The notes: generated by a model not told the origin, from the sequence alone. Shown: positions 12,176-22,044, counted from the first letter of the stretch. The stretch: 64,000 bases of DNA from Natronohydrobacter sp. (GCA_020832555.1 JAFIEM010000001.1:1-64000); one strand, 5' to 3'. Numbers and translations are program-made.

Positions 12176-13200
12176 GACGCCACCTCGACCGGTTGCCCGT
12201 TTGCGCCCGTCGCAAGCAGCGCATCAATCAGGCGATGGACGCGCAGCGCTTCCTTGCCGGTGACTTTTGGATCGCGCCCTTCGCGGATGGCATCCGCAAA
12301 ATCGGCCATCACGGCGCGGTGCCAGTCATGCGGGAACGCCATCGGATCGGCACCGGTGCCGCCTGCGCCGGTATCGGCCTCGACGTGTTCTTCGCTGCCG
12401 TCATGGAATTGCGCGACCAAAGTGCCGCCACGCAGGGCAAGGGTGCCGTGCTCGCCGGTGATGGTGATTTCTTCGTGGAAGCCCGGATAGGCGGCTGTGG
12501 TTGCGTCGATCACACCAATCGCGCCATTCGCGAAACGCACGGAGGCGCATACCATGTCTTCGGTTTCCATCCGATGCACCGGCGTCGTCGTGGCAAAGCC
12601 CGCCACAGTCCGGACCGGCCCAGCGAGCGAGAGCATCAGGTCCAGCGTATGAATACCCTGCGAGATCAGCACCCCGCCACCATCGCGCGCAAAGCTGCCG
12701 CGCCCGGGTTCGTCGTAATAGGATTGCGGGCGCCAGAGCCGGATCGTGGTTGAACAGCCGACAATGCGGCCCAGTCGCCCTTGCGCGAGCAATTCCGCCG
12801 CGCGCATCCCTGCCGGGCGGAACCGATGCTGCAACACAACGCCCAGCTTGACCCCCGCTGCGCGACAGCCTGTCACAAGCTCCTCGGCGCGCGCGGTCGT
12901 GATATCGAGCGGTTTTTCCATCAGCACATGCTTACCCGCCCGCGCAGAGGCCAGTCCGATTTCGGCATGGGTATTGGCCGGGGTAAAGACCGCGACGGCC
13001 TGCACGCGGTCGTCGCGCAGAATCCTTTCCAGACTGTCGGTCACAGGGAAAGGGTATTGCGCTGCAAAAGCCGCGCGGCGGGCCGCCGACGGGGCGAAGG
13101 CATGCAGCACTTCGATCTGGTCAGCCAGATCTACCAGACCTTTGGCATGAGGCGTGACGGCCATGCCAAGACCGATGACGGCAAGTCGCAGGCGGGGCAT
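12172..13200 (-). CDS. Gfo/Idh/MocA family oxidoreductase
   Basis: MPRLRLAVIGLGMAVTPHAKGLVDL; HVLMEKPLDITTARAEELV. Start trimmed from the ORF start to ATG at 13200. Confidence 0.87.
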   Translation of the reverse strand: MPRLRLAVIGLGMAVTPHAKGLVDLADQIEVLHAFAPSAARRAAFAAQYPFPVTDSLERILRDDRVQAVAVFTPANTHAEIGLASARAGKHVLMEKPLDITTARAEELVTGCRAAGVKLGVVLQHRFRPAGMRAAELLAQGRLGRIVGCSTTIRLWRPQSYYDEPGRGSFARDGGGVLISQGIHTLDLMLSLAGPVRTVAGFATTTPVHRMETEDMVCASVRFANGAIGVIDATTAAYPGFHEEITITGEHGTLALRGGTLVAQFHDGSEEHVEADTGAGGTGADPMAFPHDWHRAVMADFADAIREGRDPKVTGKEALRVHRLIDALLATGANGQPVEVAS

Positions 13201-13211
13201 CTCGGTTCCTT

Positions 13212-15041
13212 TCATGGCGCCAGCCAGCGCATCGGTGCCTGTGTCAGGGCAGGAATGAAGGCCACCAGCATCAGCACCGCGATCATCGCCAGCAGGAACG
13301 GAACAACGGCGCGGAATGTGGCCACCAGATCGGCACCTCCTGCGCGGGATGTGGTGAAGATCAGCACGCCCAATGGCGGGGTCAATGCGCCGATCACGAG
13401 GTTCATCACGATGATCAGGCCGAAGGTGATCGGGTCGAACCCGGCCATCACGACCAGCGGCACAAGGATCGGGACCAGAATGACCATGGCTGCGATCATC
13501 TCCATGAACAGCCCGACAACGAGCAGGAAGGCATTGATTGCGAGCATCAGAAGCCAAGGGCGTTCGACCAGCACCGCCATGCCGACGGCGATCTTTTGCG
13601 GGATCCGCTCGAAGGCCAGAACCCAGGCAAAGGGCGCTGCGGCGGCAATGATGATGACGATCACGACAGTATCAAGCACTGCGTCGCGAACGGCCGCCGT
13701 CAGGTTGCGCCCTGTCAGCTTGCGATAGAGGAAAGTGCCACAGAACAGCGCGTAGATCATCGCGATCGCGCCGGCCTCGGTCGCGGTGAACACACCGAAG
13801 CGCACGCCGCCTACGATGATCACCGGCAGGATCAGCGCCGGGATGGCGACCAGCAAGGCGCGCGCACGCTCCGCACCCGTGGGTTTGGGCATGTCGCCGC
13901 CATAGCCGCGCTTGCGCGAGATCAGCCAGACGACGAGCATCAGCGCGGAAGCAACCATCAGCCCCGGCACCAGCGTTGCCACAAACAGCGCACCGACAGA
14001 GACCGAGGCGAGCGCGGCATAGATGATCAGGCCAAGCGAGGGCGGGATGAGATTGGCCAGGGTCGAGCCTGCGGCGGTCAGTGCTGCGGAAAAGGGCCGG
14101 TCATAGCCGCGCTTTTCCATCTCGGGCACAAGCAGCTTGGCGATGGTCGAAGCATCGGCGGTCGAGGAACCAGAGACGCCCGCAAGCATAGTATTCGTCA
14201 CCACATTGGCCTGCGCCAGCCCGCCGCGCAGATGACCCACCAGCAGCATGGCCAGTTCGACCAGCCGGGGCGTGATGCCGCCCGCGTTCATTACTGCCGC
14301 GGCGAGGATGAAGAAGGGGATGGCCAGCAGGGTAAAGGAATTCATTGATGCGCCCATGTTCTGAGCGATGGTCACAAGCAGGATCGGATTGGCCGAGGCA
14401 AAGGCGGTGAACGCCCCGATCATCATTGCGAAGGCCACTGGCACACCGATCACGATGGCACCCAGACCAACCAGCACCAGAACCAGCGGACCACTCGCCT
14501 GCGTGTAGAGCAGTCCGGCACCGTTGCGGATGGCCAGATAGGCGAGGACCGCTGCAACCAGCACACCCGCACCATGCAGGAATCCGCGTCGGCCGTCGGG
14601 CCAGAACAGGAACAGCAGGTTCAGCGCGGCACCGACCGGAACCGCCAGAAAGAGATATTTCATCGGCATTTGCAGCGCTGGCGAGGCAGAGATCACCCGG
14701 TTCATGTAATCCATGCCATGAATCAGCAGCACGATACTGGCGGTTGCCATCACGGTCGCGATTACGAAATCCAGCACGGCGCGCGGGCGTGCGGGCAGCA
14801 GGCGCGGCAGCACGTCGATGGCGATATGCGCGCCGCGAGCGGTGGCCAGCGCCATGCCGAGCATCACGGCCCAGGTAAATGCCCAGCTTGCGACTTCCTC
14901 GGGCCAGGGCAAGGCCGCGCGGAACCCGTAACGCATGACGACCTGCAGGCAGGCAACCGCCACGGCTACAAGGATCAGCCCAATGCAGGCGGCCTCAACG
15001 CTGCGGTCTGCAAAGTGGCGGACGGATAATACCCGCGCCAT
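13212..15041 (-). CDS. TRAP transporter fused small/large permease (DctQM)
   Basis: N-terminal DctQ-like domain (RYGFRAALPWPEEVASWAFTWAVMLGMA) fused to DctM (VTNTMLAGVSGSSTADASTIAKLLVPEMEKRGYDRPFSAALTAAGSTLANLIPPS). Start MARVLS at 15041 preferred because the upstream in-frame extension encodes a hairpin; ATG at 15110 is an alternative. Confidence 0.87.
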   Translation of the reverse strand: MARVLSVRHFADRSVEAACIGLILVAVAVACLQVVMRYGFRAALPWPEEVASWAFTWAVMLGMALATARGAHIAIDVLPRLLPARPRAVLDFVIATVMATASIVLLIHGMDYMNRVISASPALQMPMKYLFLAVPVGAALNLLFLFWPDGRRGFLHGAGVLVAAVLAYLAIRNGAGLLYTQASGPLVLVLVGLGAIVIGVPVAFAMMIGAFTAFASANPILLVTIAQNMGASMNSFTLLAIPFFILAAAVMNAGGITPRLVELAMLLVGHLRGGLAQANVVTNTMLAGVSGSSTADASTIAKLLVPEMEKRGYDRPFSAALTAAGSTLANLIPPSLGLIIYAALASVSVGALFVATLVPGLMVASALMLVVWLISRKRGYGGDMPKPTGAERARALLVAIPALILPVIIVGGVRFGVFTATEAGAIAMIYALFCGTFLYRKLTGRNLTAAVRDAVLDTVVIVIIIAAAAPFAWVLAFERIPQKIAVGMAVLVERPWLLMLAINAFLLVVGLFMEMIAAMVILVPILVPLVVMAGFDPITFGLIIVMNLVIGALTPPLGVLIFTTSRAGGADLVATFRAVVPFLLAMIAVLMLVAFIPALTQAPMRWLAP

Positions 15042-15068
15042 GGCTGGGGACAAAGGTTCAGGTGAAAC

Positions 15069-15090
15069 GGACGCCGCATCTGCGGCGTCC
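15069..15090 (-). promoter_or_regulatory. Intercistronic hairpin between dctP and dctQM
   Basis: Perfect inverted repeat GGACGCCGCA-TC-TGCGGCGTCC. Confidence 0.65.
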
Positions 15091-15118
15091 GAAATCCGCG
15101 AATTGCGCATGAGGTGTG

Positions 15119-16147
15119 TTACCCCAGAGCCCGGATTGCGGCAATCATCTCGGCGGTTGCAGGGCTGGCCTCGCCGAAACGGTCGAACAGTTCTTCCGTG
15201 CGGCTCTCCATTTCGGCGAGTTGATCGGCAGGCAGTTCGAACACCTCGACGCCGTGGCCCTTGAGCGTTTCCAGAGTTTGATCGGCGAGTGCGCGGTTGA
15301 CCCGGCGCTGTTCGGCAAACTCCTCTTGCGCGGAGGTCCGCACCAGATCCTGCAGATCGTCCGGCAGGCTGTCGAGCCAGGCAGCATTGACGCGCACGGC
15401 CTTGGGCAGGAACCAATGGCTCGTCCTCGTCATATGCGGGGCCTGCTCGTAGAAACGGAAGCCCTCGACCGAGAACACGTCCGACTCGATGGCGTCGATG
15501 ATGCCGGTGGAAAGGGCCGAATACTGCTCGGAATAGGGAAGGGGGGTCGGGGCGGTGCCAAGCAATGCCCAGAAATCGACCCAGACGCGCAATTGTGGCA
15601 CGCGGATCTTGAGGCCTTGCAGATCGTCGAGCGAATGCACCGGAGTCTTGGACAAGATGTGCCGGAAGCCCGTCTCGCCATAGGCCACGAATTCGACGCC
15701 GGTCTTTTCGCGCGCGATATCCGAGGCGCGGCGGCCCAACTCGCCCTGAAGAACGGCATCAACATGGGCATCATTCTTGTAGATGAAGCCGGGTGCACCG
15801 CCAAGTGCCGCGATTTCCGGCGCGATTGCCTCTTCCGAATCCGGGCCGGCGGTGGTGACCTGGATGGTGCCGATGCGGCTGCCTTCCAGCGCCTCGGCCA
15901 GACCGCCCAGCTGTGCGGCAGGGAAGTGCTGTGCGTCAATGCGCCCGTCCGACTCTTCGTTCAGGCGTGTGGCCCAAGCCTCGAAGGCATTCGTGATGGG
16001 CGTTCCGATACCCTCGGTATGTGCAATGCGGCATGTCCATGTCTGCTGAGCCAAACCGCGCGTGGATATTGCCGGCATTGCAAGCACTGCAGCACCAGCG
16101 GCGATGAATGTCCGGCGACTGGGCCGGATCAGGTTGTGTTTGGTCAT
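15119..16147 (-). CDS. TRAP transporter substrate-binding protein DctP
   Basis: Tat/Sec-like N-terminus; DctP features FVAYGETGFRHILSKTPVHSLDDLQGLKIRVP. Confidence 0.9.
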   Translation of the reverse strand: MTKHNLIRPSRRTFIAAGAAVLAMPAISTRGLAQQTWTCRIAHTEGIGTPITNAFEAWATRLNEESDGRIDAQHFPAAQLGGLAEALEGSRIGTIQVTTAGPDSEEAIAPEIAALGGAPGFIYKNDAHVDAVLQGELGRRASDIAREKTGVEFVAYGETGFRHILSKTPVHSLDDLQGLKIRVPQLRVWVDFWALLGTAPTPLPYSEQYSALSTGIIDAIESDVFSVEGFRFYEQAPHMTRTSHWFLPKAVRVNAAWLDSLPDDLQDLVRTSAQEEFAEQRRVNRALADQTLETLKGHGVEVFELPADQLAEMESRTEELFDRFGEASPATAEMIAAIRALG

Positions 16148-16215
16148 TTTAACTCCTCCCTCGGTGTGCGAGGATTCTTAGCGACATTCACAACCGCGTG
16201 CTTGCCCCACACCAC

Positions 16216-16227
16216 CATACCGGTATG
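16216..16227. promoter_or_regulatory. Putative operator in the dctP/GntR divergent promoter
   Basis: Perfect palindrome CATACCGGTATG. Confidence 0.5.
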
Positions 16228-16280
16228 TTGCATATATGTGAACAGTTGACAAGTGTGAATCGCGCTGACAGGAAAACACC

Positions 16281-17015
16281 ATGCACCCCGCCCTCAAACC
16301 AACCGATCCGATTGCGCCACAACTGGTGTCTGCGCTACGCCGCAGTATCGCCGAACTCGAATTGCCACCTGGATCGACACTGTCGGAAAAAGACGTTGCG
16401 CTGCGCTTCAATGTCTCTCGCCAACCTGTGCGCGAGGCATTCATCAAGCTGTCAGAAGCGGGACTTGTGGAAATACGCCCCAGTCGCGGCACCTGGGTCA
16501 TGAAGATATCGGTGCGCGAAGTCTGCAACGCCCGTTTCGTGCGCGAAGGGATCGAGGCCGAACTGGCCAGTCACGCTGCGCGCCTAGCCCGGAGAGAGCA
16601 TATCGCGACACTCTCTGAGTTGATTGCTGCACAGCGTGACGCTGCGGAAGCGGGCGATTACGCCAGATTCAACGGTCTGGACGAGGCGTTTCACCGCACC
16701 ATTGCCGATATCGTCGGCAACGACTTCGCGCGCCGTATCGTCGAGACGGCACGCTTTCAGACCGACCGTGTGCGTTTACTTTCGCTGCCTGCAGCTTCGC
16801 CAATGCAGGTTCTGATTGGCCAGCATCAGACGATACTGGAGTGCATTGCAAAAGCGGATGGCGATGGTGCTGCCATCGCCATGCGGCGCCATCTTCGGGA
16901 AATCCTGCTTGCCTTGCCCAGCATAGCAGCCGCGTATCCAGAGTATTTCACGGATACGGAATTGCCCGATCATGCTGTTGCGCTTGTTCCGCAGACCGCT
17001 GTTGATAGTCGCTGA
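16281..17015 (+). CDS. GntR-family regulator, FCD domain
   Basis: wHTH SEKDVALRFNVSRQPVREAFIKLSEAGLVEIRPSRGTWV followed by an FCD-like alpha-helical domain. Confidence 0.9.
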   Translation: MHPALKPTDPIAPQLVSALRRSIAELELPPGSTLSEKDVALRFNVSRQPVREAFIKLSEAGLVEIRPSRGTWVMKISVREVCNARFVREGIEAELASHAARLARREHIATLSELIAAQRDAAEAGDYARFNGLDEAFHRTIADIVGNDFARRIVETARFQTDRVRLLSLPAASPMQVLIGQHQTILECIAKADGDGAAIAMRRHLREILLALPSIAAAYPEYFTDTELPDHAVALVPQTAVDSR

Positions 17016-17026
17016 GAGCCTGGCCC

Positions 17027-17048
17027 TGCGCAGGATTGATCCTGCGCA
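17027..17048. terminator. Hairpin between convergent GntR and ALDH genes
   Basis: TGCGCAGGAT-TG-ATCCTGCGCA perfect inverted repeat in a convergent intergenic region. Confidence 0.6.
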
Positions 17049-17124
17049 AGGGGATTGAGACCGCGACATTGCAGACCGTGTGACGGTCCTCTGGATCAAA
17101 GATCCGACTGAAAACGCACACCAT

Positions 17125-18633
17125 TCATGCTTGCGGCACAAGCGCGTCTGGCATGTTCTGGTAGCAGACCGGGCGCAGGAAACGGCGGATTGACAAGGTT
17201 CCGACCGATGTTGCGCCGAAATTGGTCGACGCGGGGTAGGGGCCGCCATGCACCATGCTGTCGGCCACTTCGACCCCGGTGGGGAAGCCATTGGCCAGAA
17301 TGCGACCGGCCTTGCGTTCCAGAACCGGCATCAAGCGCTGGCCCAGAGCCGTGTCGCCCGCATCCAGATGCAGCGTGCAGGTCAGCTGGCCTTGCAACGC
17401 ATGGGCGATTTCAAGCATCTGGTCTTTATCCCGCGCCCGGACGATCAGACCAAGCGGGCCGAAGACTTCCTCGCCCAGAACGTGATTTTCAAGCCAGACC
17501 GCGCCGGTTGTCTCATACAAATAAGGCGTGGCATTGCGCTGCTCGGATGTGGTGGTCAGCAACGCCTCCACGCCCGCGATTGCGGCCACACGGTCGCGGC
17601 CTGCGCGATAGGCCTCTGCCATCCCGTCTGTCAGCATGGTCTGCGGACCAACATCCTGCAACGCGGCTTTGGCGGTCGCGGCGAAACCTTCTGCCTCCGG
17701 CCCGTCCAGCAGCACGGCAATGCCGGGATTGGTGCAGAACTGACCTGCGCCCATCGTCAGACTGGCGGCCCAGCCCTGTGCGATACTCGCTCCGCGCGCG
17801 CCCAGTGCAGCGGGCAGAATGAACATCGGATTGACGCTGCCCAGTTCGCCGAAAAACGGGATCGGTTCGGGACGTGCGGCGCAGAGATCGAACAGCGCGC
17901 GACCGCCCACGAGCGAGCCAGTGAAGCCAACCGCCTTGATCAGTGGATGTGTGACCAGCGCCTCTCCAACGTCGCGCTTGCCGCCCTGAATCAGCGAGAA
18001 CACGCCCGGATGCAGCCCGCAGGCTTTGGCGGCGGCGGTGATCGCATCGCCCACCAACTCGCCAGTGCCGGGATGGGCGGAATGTCCTTTGACAACAACC
18101 GGGCAGCCTGCGGCAAGCGCCGCTGCCGTGTCGCCGCCACCGACCGAAAAGGCCAGCGGGAAATTCGATGCCCCAAATACCGCCACAGGGCCAATGGGGC
18201 GCTGGATCATGCGCAATTCGGGGCGCGGGGCGGGCTGGCGGTCGGGCAGGGCAGGGTCATGGCGCAAGTCCAGATACTCGCCCTTGCGGATATGGGATGC
18301 AAAAAGGCGCAACTGTCCTGTTGTGCGCCCACGTTCCCCGACCAGCCGCGCTTCGGGCAGACCCGATTCCTGCGACCCGATTTCGGTAATCGCATCGCCA
18401 CGCGCGTCAATTTCATCGGCAATCTTTTCCAGAAACTGCGCCCGATCCTCGCGCGAGGAAGTGCCGAAGGTCCAGAATGCCTCCTCTGCCGCCTTGCAGG
18501 CGCGGTCCACCAGATCGGGCGTGCCAACGGCAAATTCATGCGCCGGGCCATGCGCGGGGCTGGAGGGGAAATGCGCTTCACCCGCGACCTGTTCGCCTGC
18601 GATCAGATGCTTGCCGTGGGGGGTATAAGTCAT
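17125..18633 (-). CDS. Aldehyde dehydrogenase, 2-oxoglutarate semialdehyde (2,5-dioxovalerate) dehydrogenase type
   Basis: ALDH fold; GQFCTNPGI; FGELGSVNPMF; typical KGSADH N-terminus. Genomic context with DapA-like and IlvD/Edd proteins. Confidence 0.85.
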   Translation of the reverse strand: MTYTPHGKHLIAGEQVAGEAHFPSSPAHGPAHEFAVGTPDLVDRACKAAEEAFWTFGTSSREDRAQFLEKIADEIDARGDAITEIGSQESGLPEARLVGERGRTTGQLRLFASHIRKGEYLDLRHDPALPDRQPAPRPELRMIQRPIGPVAVFGASNFPLAFSVGGGDTAAALAAGCPVVVKGHSAHPGTGELVGDAITAAAKACGLHPGVFSLIQGGKRDVGEALVTHPLIKAVGFTGSLVGGRALFDLCAARPEPIPFFGELGSVNPMFILPAALGARGASIAQGWAASLTMGAGQFCTNPGIAVLLDGPEAEGFAATAKAALQDVGPQTMLTDGMAEAYRAGRDRVAAIAGVEALLTTTSEQRNATPYLYETTGAVWLENHVLGEEVFGPLGLIVRARDKDQMLEIAHALQGQLTCTLHLDAGDTALGQRLMPVLERKAGRILANGFPTGVEVADSMVHGGPYPASTNFGATSVGTLSIRRFLRPVCYQNMPDALVPQA

Positions 18634-18644
18634 GTCAAAGCCTT

Positions 18645-19370
18645 TCAATGTCCTGTTTTCTTGCGCCATTCCGCGAATGCTGCGAGGTTCTCTTCCTGCG
18701 TCGGCGGGTAGAGCCCGATCACACCCGCGCCCGCTGTCACCTGTTCCAGAACGAAATCCTCGAACACTTCCATCTCGGCACATTCCGCGGCGATTTCTTC
18801 GGTCAGATGGGCCGGGATCACCATCACCCCATCCCCATCACCCAGAAGCACATCGCCGGGAAAGACCGCGACCCCGCCGCAAGCCACGGGAATATTGATA
18901 TCGAGCGCTTCATGCAGCGTCAGGTTGGTGGGGGCCGATGGCCCGGCGCAATAGGACGGCATGTCAAGCGCGCCGATCCCCGCCATATCGCGAAACCCGC
19001 CATCAGAGACAACGCCTGCCGCCCCGCGCTTGGCCAGTCGCGTGATCAGGATTGACCCTGCCGTGGCCGCCCGCGCATCGCCGCGCGCATCCATCACCAG
19101 AACATGCCCGGCGGGGCAGGTCTCGATCGCGACGCGCTGCGGATGGTCGGGGCTGCGAAACGCGGTGATCGGGTTGCGATCCTCGCGCGCCGGAATGTAG
19201 CGCAGCGTGAAGGCCTGACCGACCATCACTTCGGATTTGGGGGCGACAGCGCGCACGCCCTGAATGAACTGATTGCGCAGCCCACGTTTGTAAAGCGCGG
19301 TTGCGACTGAAGCGGTGGACACTTTTTTCAGCGTCGCGCGCGTGGCGTCGGAAAGGGTATAGTCGCTCAT
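18645..19370 (-). CDS. RraA-family protein (possible 2-oxo-acid aldolase/decarboxylase)
   Basis: VMDARGDARAATAGSILITRLAKRGAAGVVSDGGFRDMAGI, ACGGVAVFPGDVLLGDGDGVMVIP. Confidence 0.87.
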   Translation of the reverse strand: MSDYTLSDATRATLKKVSTASVATALYKRGLRNQFIQGVRAVAPKSEVMVGQAFTLRYIPAREDRNPITAFRSPDHPQRVAIETCPAGHVLVMDARGDARAATAGSILITRLAKRGAAGVVSDGGFRDMAGIGALDMPSYCAGPSAPTNLTLHEALDINIPVACGGVAVFPGDVLLGDGDGVMVIPAHLTEEIAAECAEMEVFEDFVLEQVTAGAGVIGLYPPTQEENLAAFAEWRKKTGH

Positions 19371-19382
19371 GTTGATATCCTG

Positions 19383-20282
19383 TCAGATCAGATTGTTTCG
19401 GGTCAGGAACTGGTGCAGGCGCGTTTGCTGAGTGTCGGTCAGCGGCCATGCCGAGGGCGCGCGGGTTGGCCCGCAATCAAGGCCCGTCGCCTGAAGTGCC
19501 GCTTTGACGCCAGTGACATTGGTGCCGTTCATTTCTTCGGCGCGGATATCTTCAAACGCGCGCATGCCTGCGATCAGGGCATTGGCGCTGGTGTAATCCC
19601 CTGCTTCCAGCGCCGCATGGATAGCAAGCGACCGCTCCGGCCAGATATTGATCAGCCCCGATGTGAAGCCGCGCGCGCCAACTGCGTAGAAGACCGGTGC
19701 CCAGACCTCTGCCAGACCCCCGACCCATGTGATGGCGGGATCACAGGCGCTGATGGCTTCTGCCAGCCGCAACGGGTTGGGGGTGGCCCATTTGACGCCG
19801 CGCACATTGGGCACAGTGCAGAGATCAGAAATCGCCTGCGTGCCAATCGCATCGTTGCGTAGATACAGCATCATCGGCAAGCCGCCAGAGGCATCATTGA
19901 TCGCATTCAGGTAATCGACCACGCCGCGCGGGGCGACGAAAGGATCGGGCGGTTGATGGACCATCAGCGCGGTCGCACCCGCCGCTGCAGAGGCGCGCGC
20001 CAAGTGGATCGCATCGCGAAGCCCCCGGCCCACACCCGCCAGCACCGGCGCGCGGCCATCGACCATGCCCACAGTCTCGCGCAGCATGGTCGCGGCCTCA
20101 TCGGTGGTCAGGGCATAGAATTCGCCGGTATTGCCATTGACCACCGGCATATGCAGCCCGGCCCCAAGCGCCCGGTCAAGGATCGGGGCCAGGCGGTCGG
20201 GCGCGATATCGCCCGCGTCGTCATAGGGGGTCACGAGGATACCCGAAATGCCGCTCAGAGCCTTGTCGAGATCATGGGTCAT
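19383..20282 (-). CDS. Dihydrodipicolinate synthase/KDG-type dehydratase family protein
   Basis: GISGILVTPYDDAGDI, VVNGNTGEFYALT, RGVKWATPNPLRL. Confidence 0.87.
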   Translation of the reverse strand: MTHDLDKALSGISGILVTPYDDAGDIAPDRLAPILDRALGAGLHMPVVNGNTGEFYALTTDEAATMLRETVGMVDGRAPVLAGVGRGLRDAIHLARASAAAGATALMVHQPPDPFVAPRGVVDYLNAINDASGGLPMMLYLRNDAIGTQAISDLCTVPNVRGVKWATPNPLRLAEAISACDPAITWVGGLAEVWAPVFYAVGARGFTSGLINIWPERSLAIHAALEAGDYTSANALIAGMRAFEDIRAEEMNGTNVTGVKAALQATGLDCGPTRAPSAWPLTDTQQTRLHQFLTRNNLI

Positions 20283-20293
20283 TTAACGGTCCT

Positions 20294-22030
20294 TCAGAAA
20301 ATATCCGGCTCGCCCGCCGCGCGTCCGAAATCGCGCTCCAGGAAATCGAAATCGCAGCCGGTATCGGCCTGGGTCACATGTTTCGAGAACATCCAGCCCC
20401 AGCCGCGTTCAAACCGGGGTTCGGGCGCAGGCAGGGCGTCGCGGCGCGCGGCAAGCTCGGCCTCATCCACCAGCATGTCGAGCCTGCGCGCGGGCAGGTC
20501 CAGCCGCACGATATCGCCGGTTTGCAGCAGCGCCAATGGACCGCCGACATAGCTTTCAGGGGCCACATGCAGAACGCAGGCGCCATAGGATGTGCCCGAC
20601 ATCCTTGCGTCCGAGATGCGCAGCATATCGCGGTGGCCTTGCTTGATCAGCGCTTTCGGGATCGGCAACATCCCCCATTCGGGAAACCCCGGCCCGCCCA
20701 GCGGCCCGGCATTGCGCAGAACCAGCACATGATCGGGGGTCACATCGAGCGTTTCATCATCTATCGCGGCTTTCATCTCGGGATAGCTGTCAAAGACCAG
20801 CGCTGGTCCTTCATGGATGTGGAATTTCGGATCGCAGGCCGCTGGTTTGATGACTGCACCATCGGGGCAAAGATTGCCGCGCAGCACCGCCAGCGACCCC
20901 TCATGGTAGACGGGGTTCGACAACGGGCGGATCACGTCATCGTTGAACACCTGCGCGCCTTCCAGATTTTCGCCCATGGTCTTGCCGGTCACAGTCAGGC
21001 AGGAGGTGTCGAGCCGTTCCTCGATCTGTTTCATCAGCGCGCGCAATCCGCCTGCATAGAAGAAATCTTCCATCAGGTAATCCTTGCCCGCAGGCCGGAC
21101 ATTGGCGATCAGCGGGGTAATGCGCCCCAGCGCGTCCAGATCGTCAAGCGTCAGGTTCACGCCCGCGCGCCGTGCCATCGCGATCAGATGCACGACCGCA
21201 TTGGTGGAACAGCCGGTGGCCATGGCGACGATGGCCGCATTCTTCACCGCAGCCTCGGTCACGATCTTGTCGGGGGTCAGGTCTTCCCAGACCATCCCGA
21301 CAATGCGCCGCCCGCAATCGGCCGCCATGCGCTGATGGCCGCTATCCACGGCTGGGACAGAGGACGCGCCCGGCAGCGTCAGCCCAATCGCATCGGTGAT
21401 GGCGGTCATTGTGCTGGCCGTGCCCATGGTCATGCACACCCCGGCAGAGCGCGCGATGCCACCCTGCAACCCCTGCCATTCGGCGTCGGAAATATTGCCC
21501 GCGCGCCGCTCGTCCCAGTATTTCCACGCATCTGATCCCGACCCCAGCGCGCGCCCGGCGTAATTGCCGCGCAGCATTGGCCCTGCGGGCAGGTAGATCA
21601 TCGGCACACCGGCGGTCAGCGCGCCCATCACCAGCCCCGGCGTGGTCTTGTCACATCCGCCCATCAGCACCACACCGTCCAGCGGGTGCGAGCGGATCAT
21701 CTCTTCGGTCTCCATGGCCAGCATGTTGCGATAGAGCATCGAGGTCGGTTTGGTGAAGCTCTCATCGACCGAGAGCGAGGGCAGTTCGACCGCAAAGCCC
21801 CCGGCCTGCAACACACCCCGCTTCACGTCTTTGGCGCGTTCGCGGAAATGCGAATGGCAGGAGTTCAGTTCTGACCATGTGTTCAGAATGCCGATGATGG
21901 GCTTGTCCTTGAAATCCGCCTCGGAATAGCCAAGCTGCATCAGCCGCGAGCGATGCCCGAAACTGCGCAGATCATCCGGGCCGAACCAGCGCGCAGAGCG
22001 CAAGCTTGAAGGGGTTTTTCCGTGTGTCAT
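20294..22030 (-). CDS. IlvD/Edd family dehydratase (sugar-acid dehydratase)
   Basis: IGILNTWSELNSCHSHFRERAKDVKRGV, LMGGCDKTTPGLVMG, GVCMTMGTASTM, GCSTNAVVHLIA. Confidence 0.92.
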   Translation of the reverse strand: MTHGKTPSSLRSARWFGPDDLRSFGHRSRLMQLGYSEADFKDKPIIGILNTWSELNSCHSHFRERAKDVKRGVLQAGGFAVELPSLSVDESFTKPTSMLYRNMLAMETEEMIRSHPLDGVVLMGGCDKTTPGLVMGALTAGVPMIYLPAGPMLRGNYAGRALGSGSDAWKYWDERRAGNISDAEWQGLQGGIARSAGVCMTMGTASTMTAITDAIGLTLPGASSVPAVDSGHQRMAADCGRRIVGMVWEDLTPDKIVTEAAVKNAAIVAMATGCSTNAVVHLIAMARRAGVNLTLDDLDALGRITPLIANVRPAGKDYLMEDFFYAGGLRALMKQIEERLDTSCLTVTGKTMGENLEGAQVFNDDVIRPLSNPVYHEGSLAVLRGNLCPDGAVIKPAACDPKFHIHEGPALVFDSYPEMKAAIDDETLDVTPDHVLVLRNAGPLGGPGFPEWGMLPIPKALIKQGHRDMLRISDARMSGTSYGACVLHVAPESYVGGPLALLQTGDIVRLDLPARRLDMLVDEAELAARRDALPAPEPRFERGWGWMFSKHVTQADTGCDFDFLERDFGRAAGEPDIF

Positions 22031-22044
22031 GTCAACTGCTCCGG

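Noticed and set aside
17248-18711. 487-aa plus-strand ORF opposite the KGSA-type ALDH
   Set aside because: Antisense shadow ORF with no domain signature.
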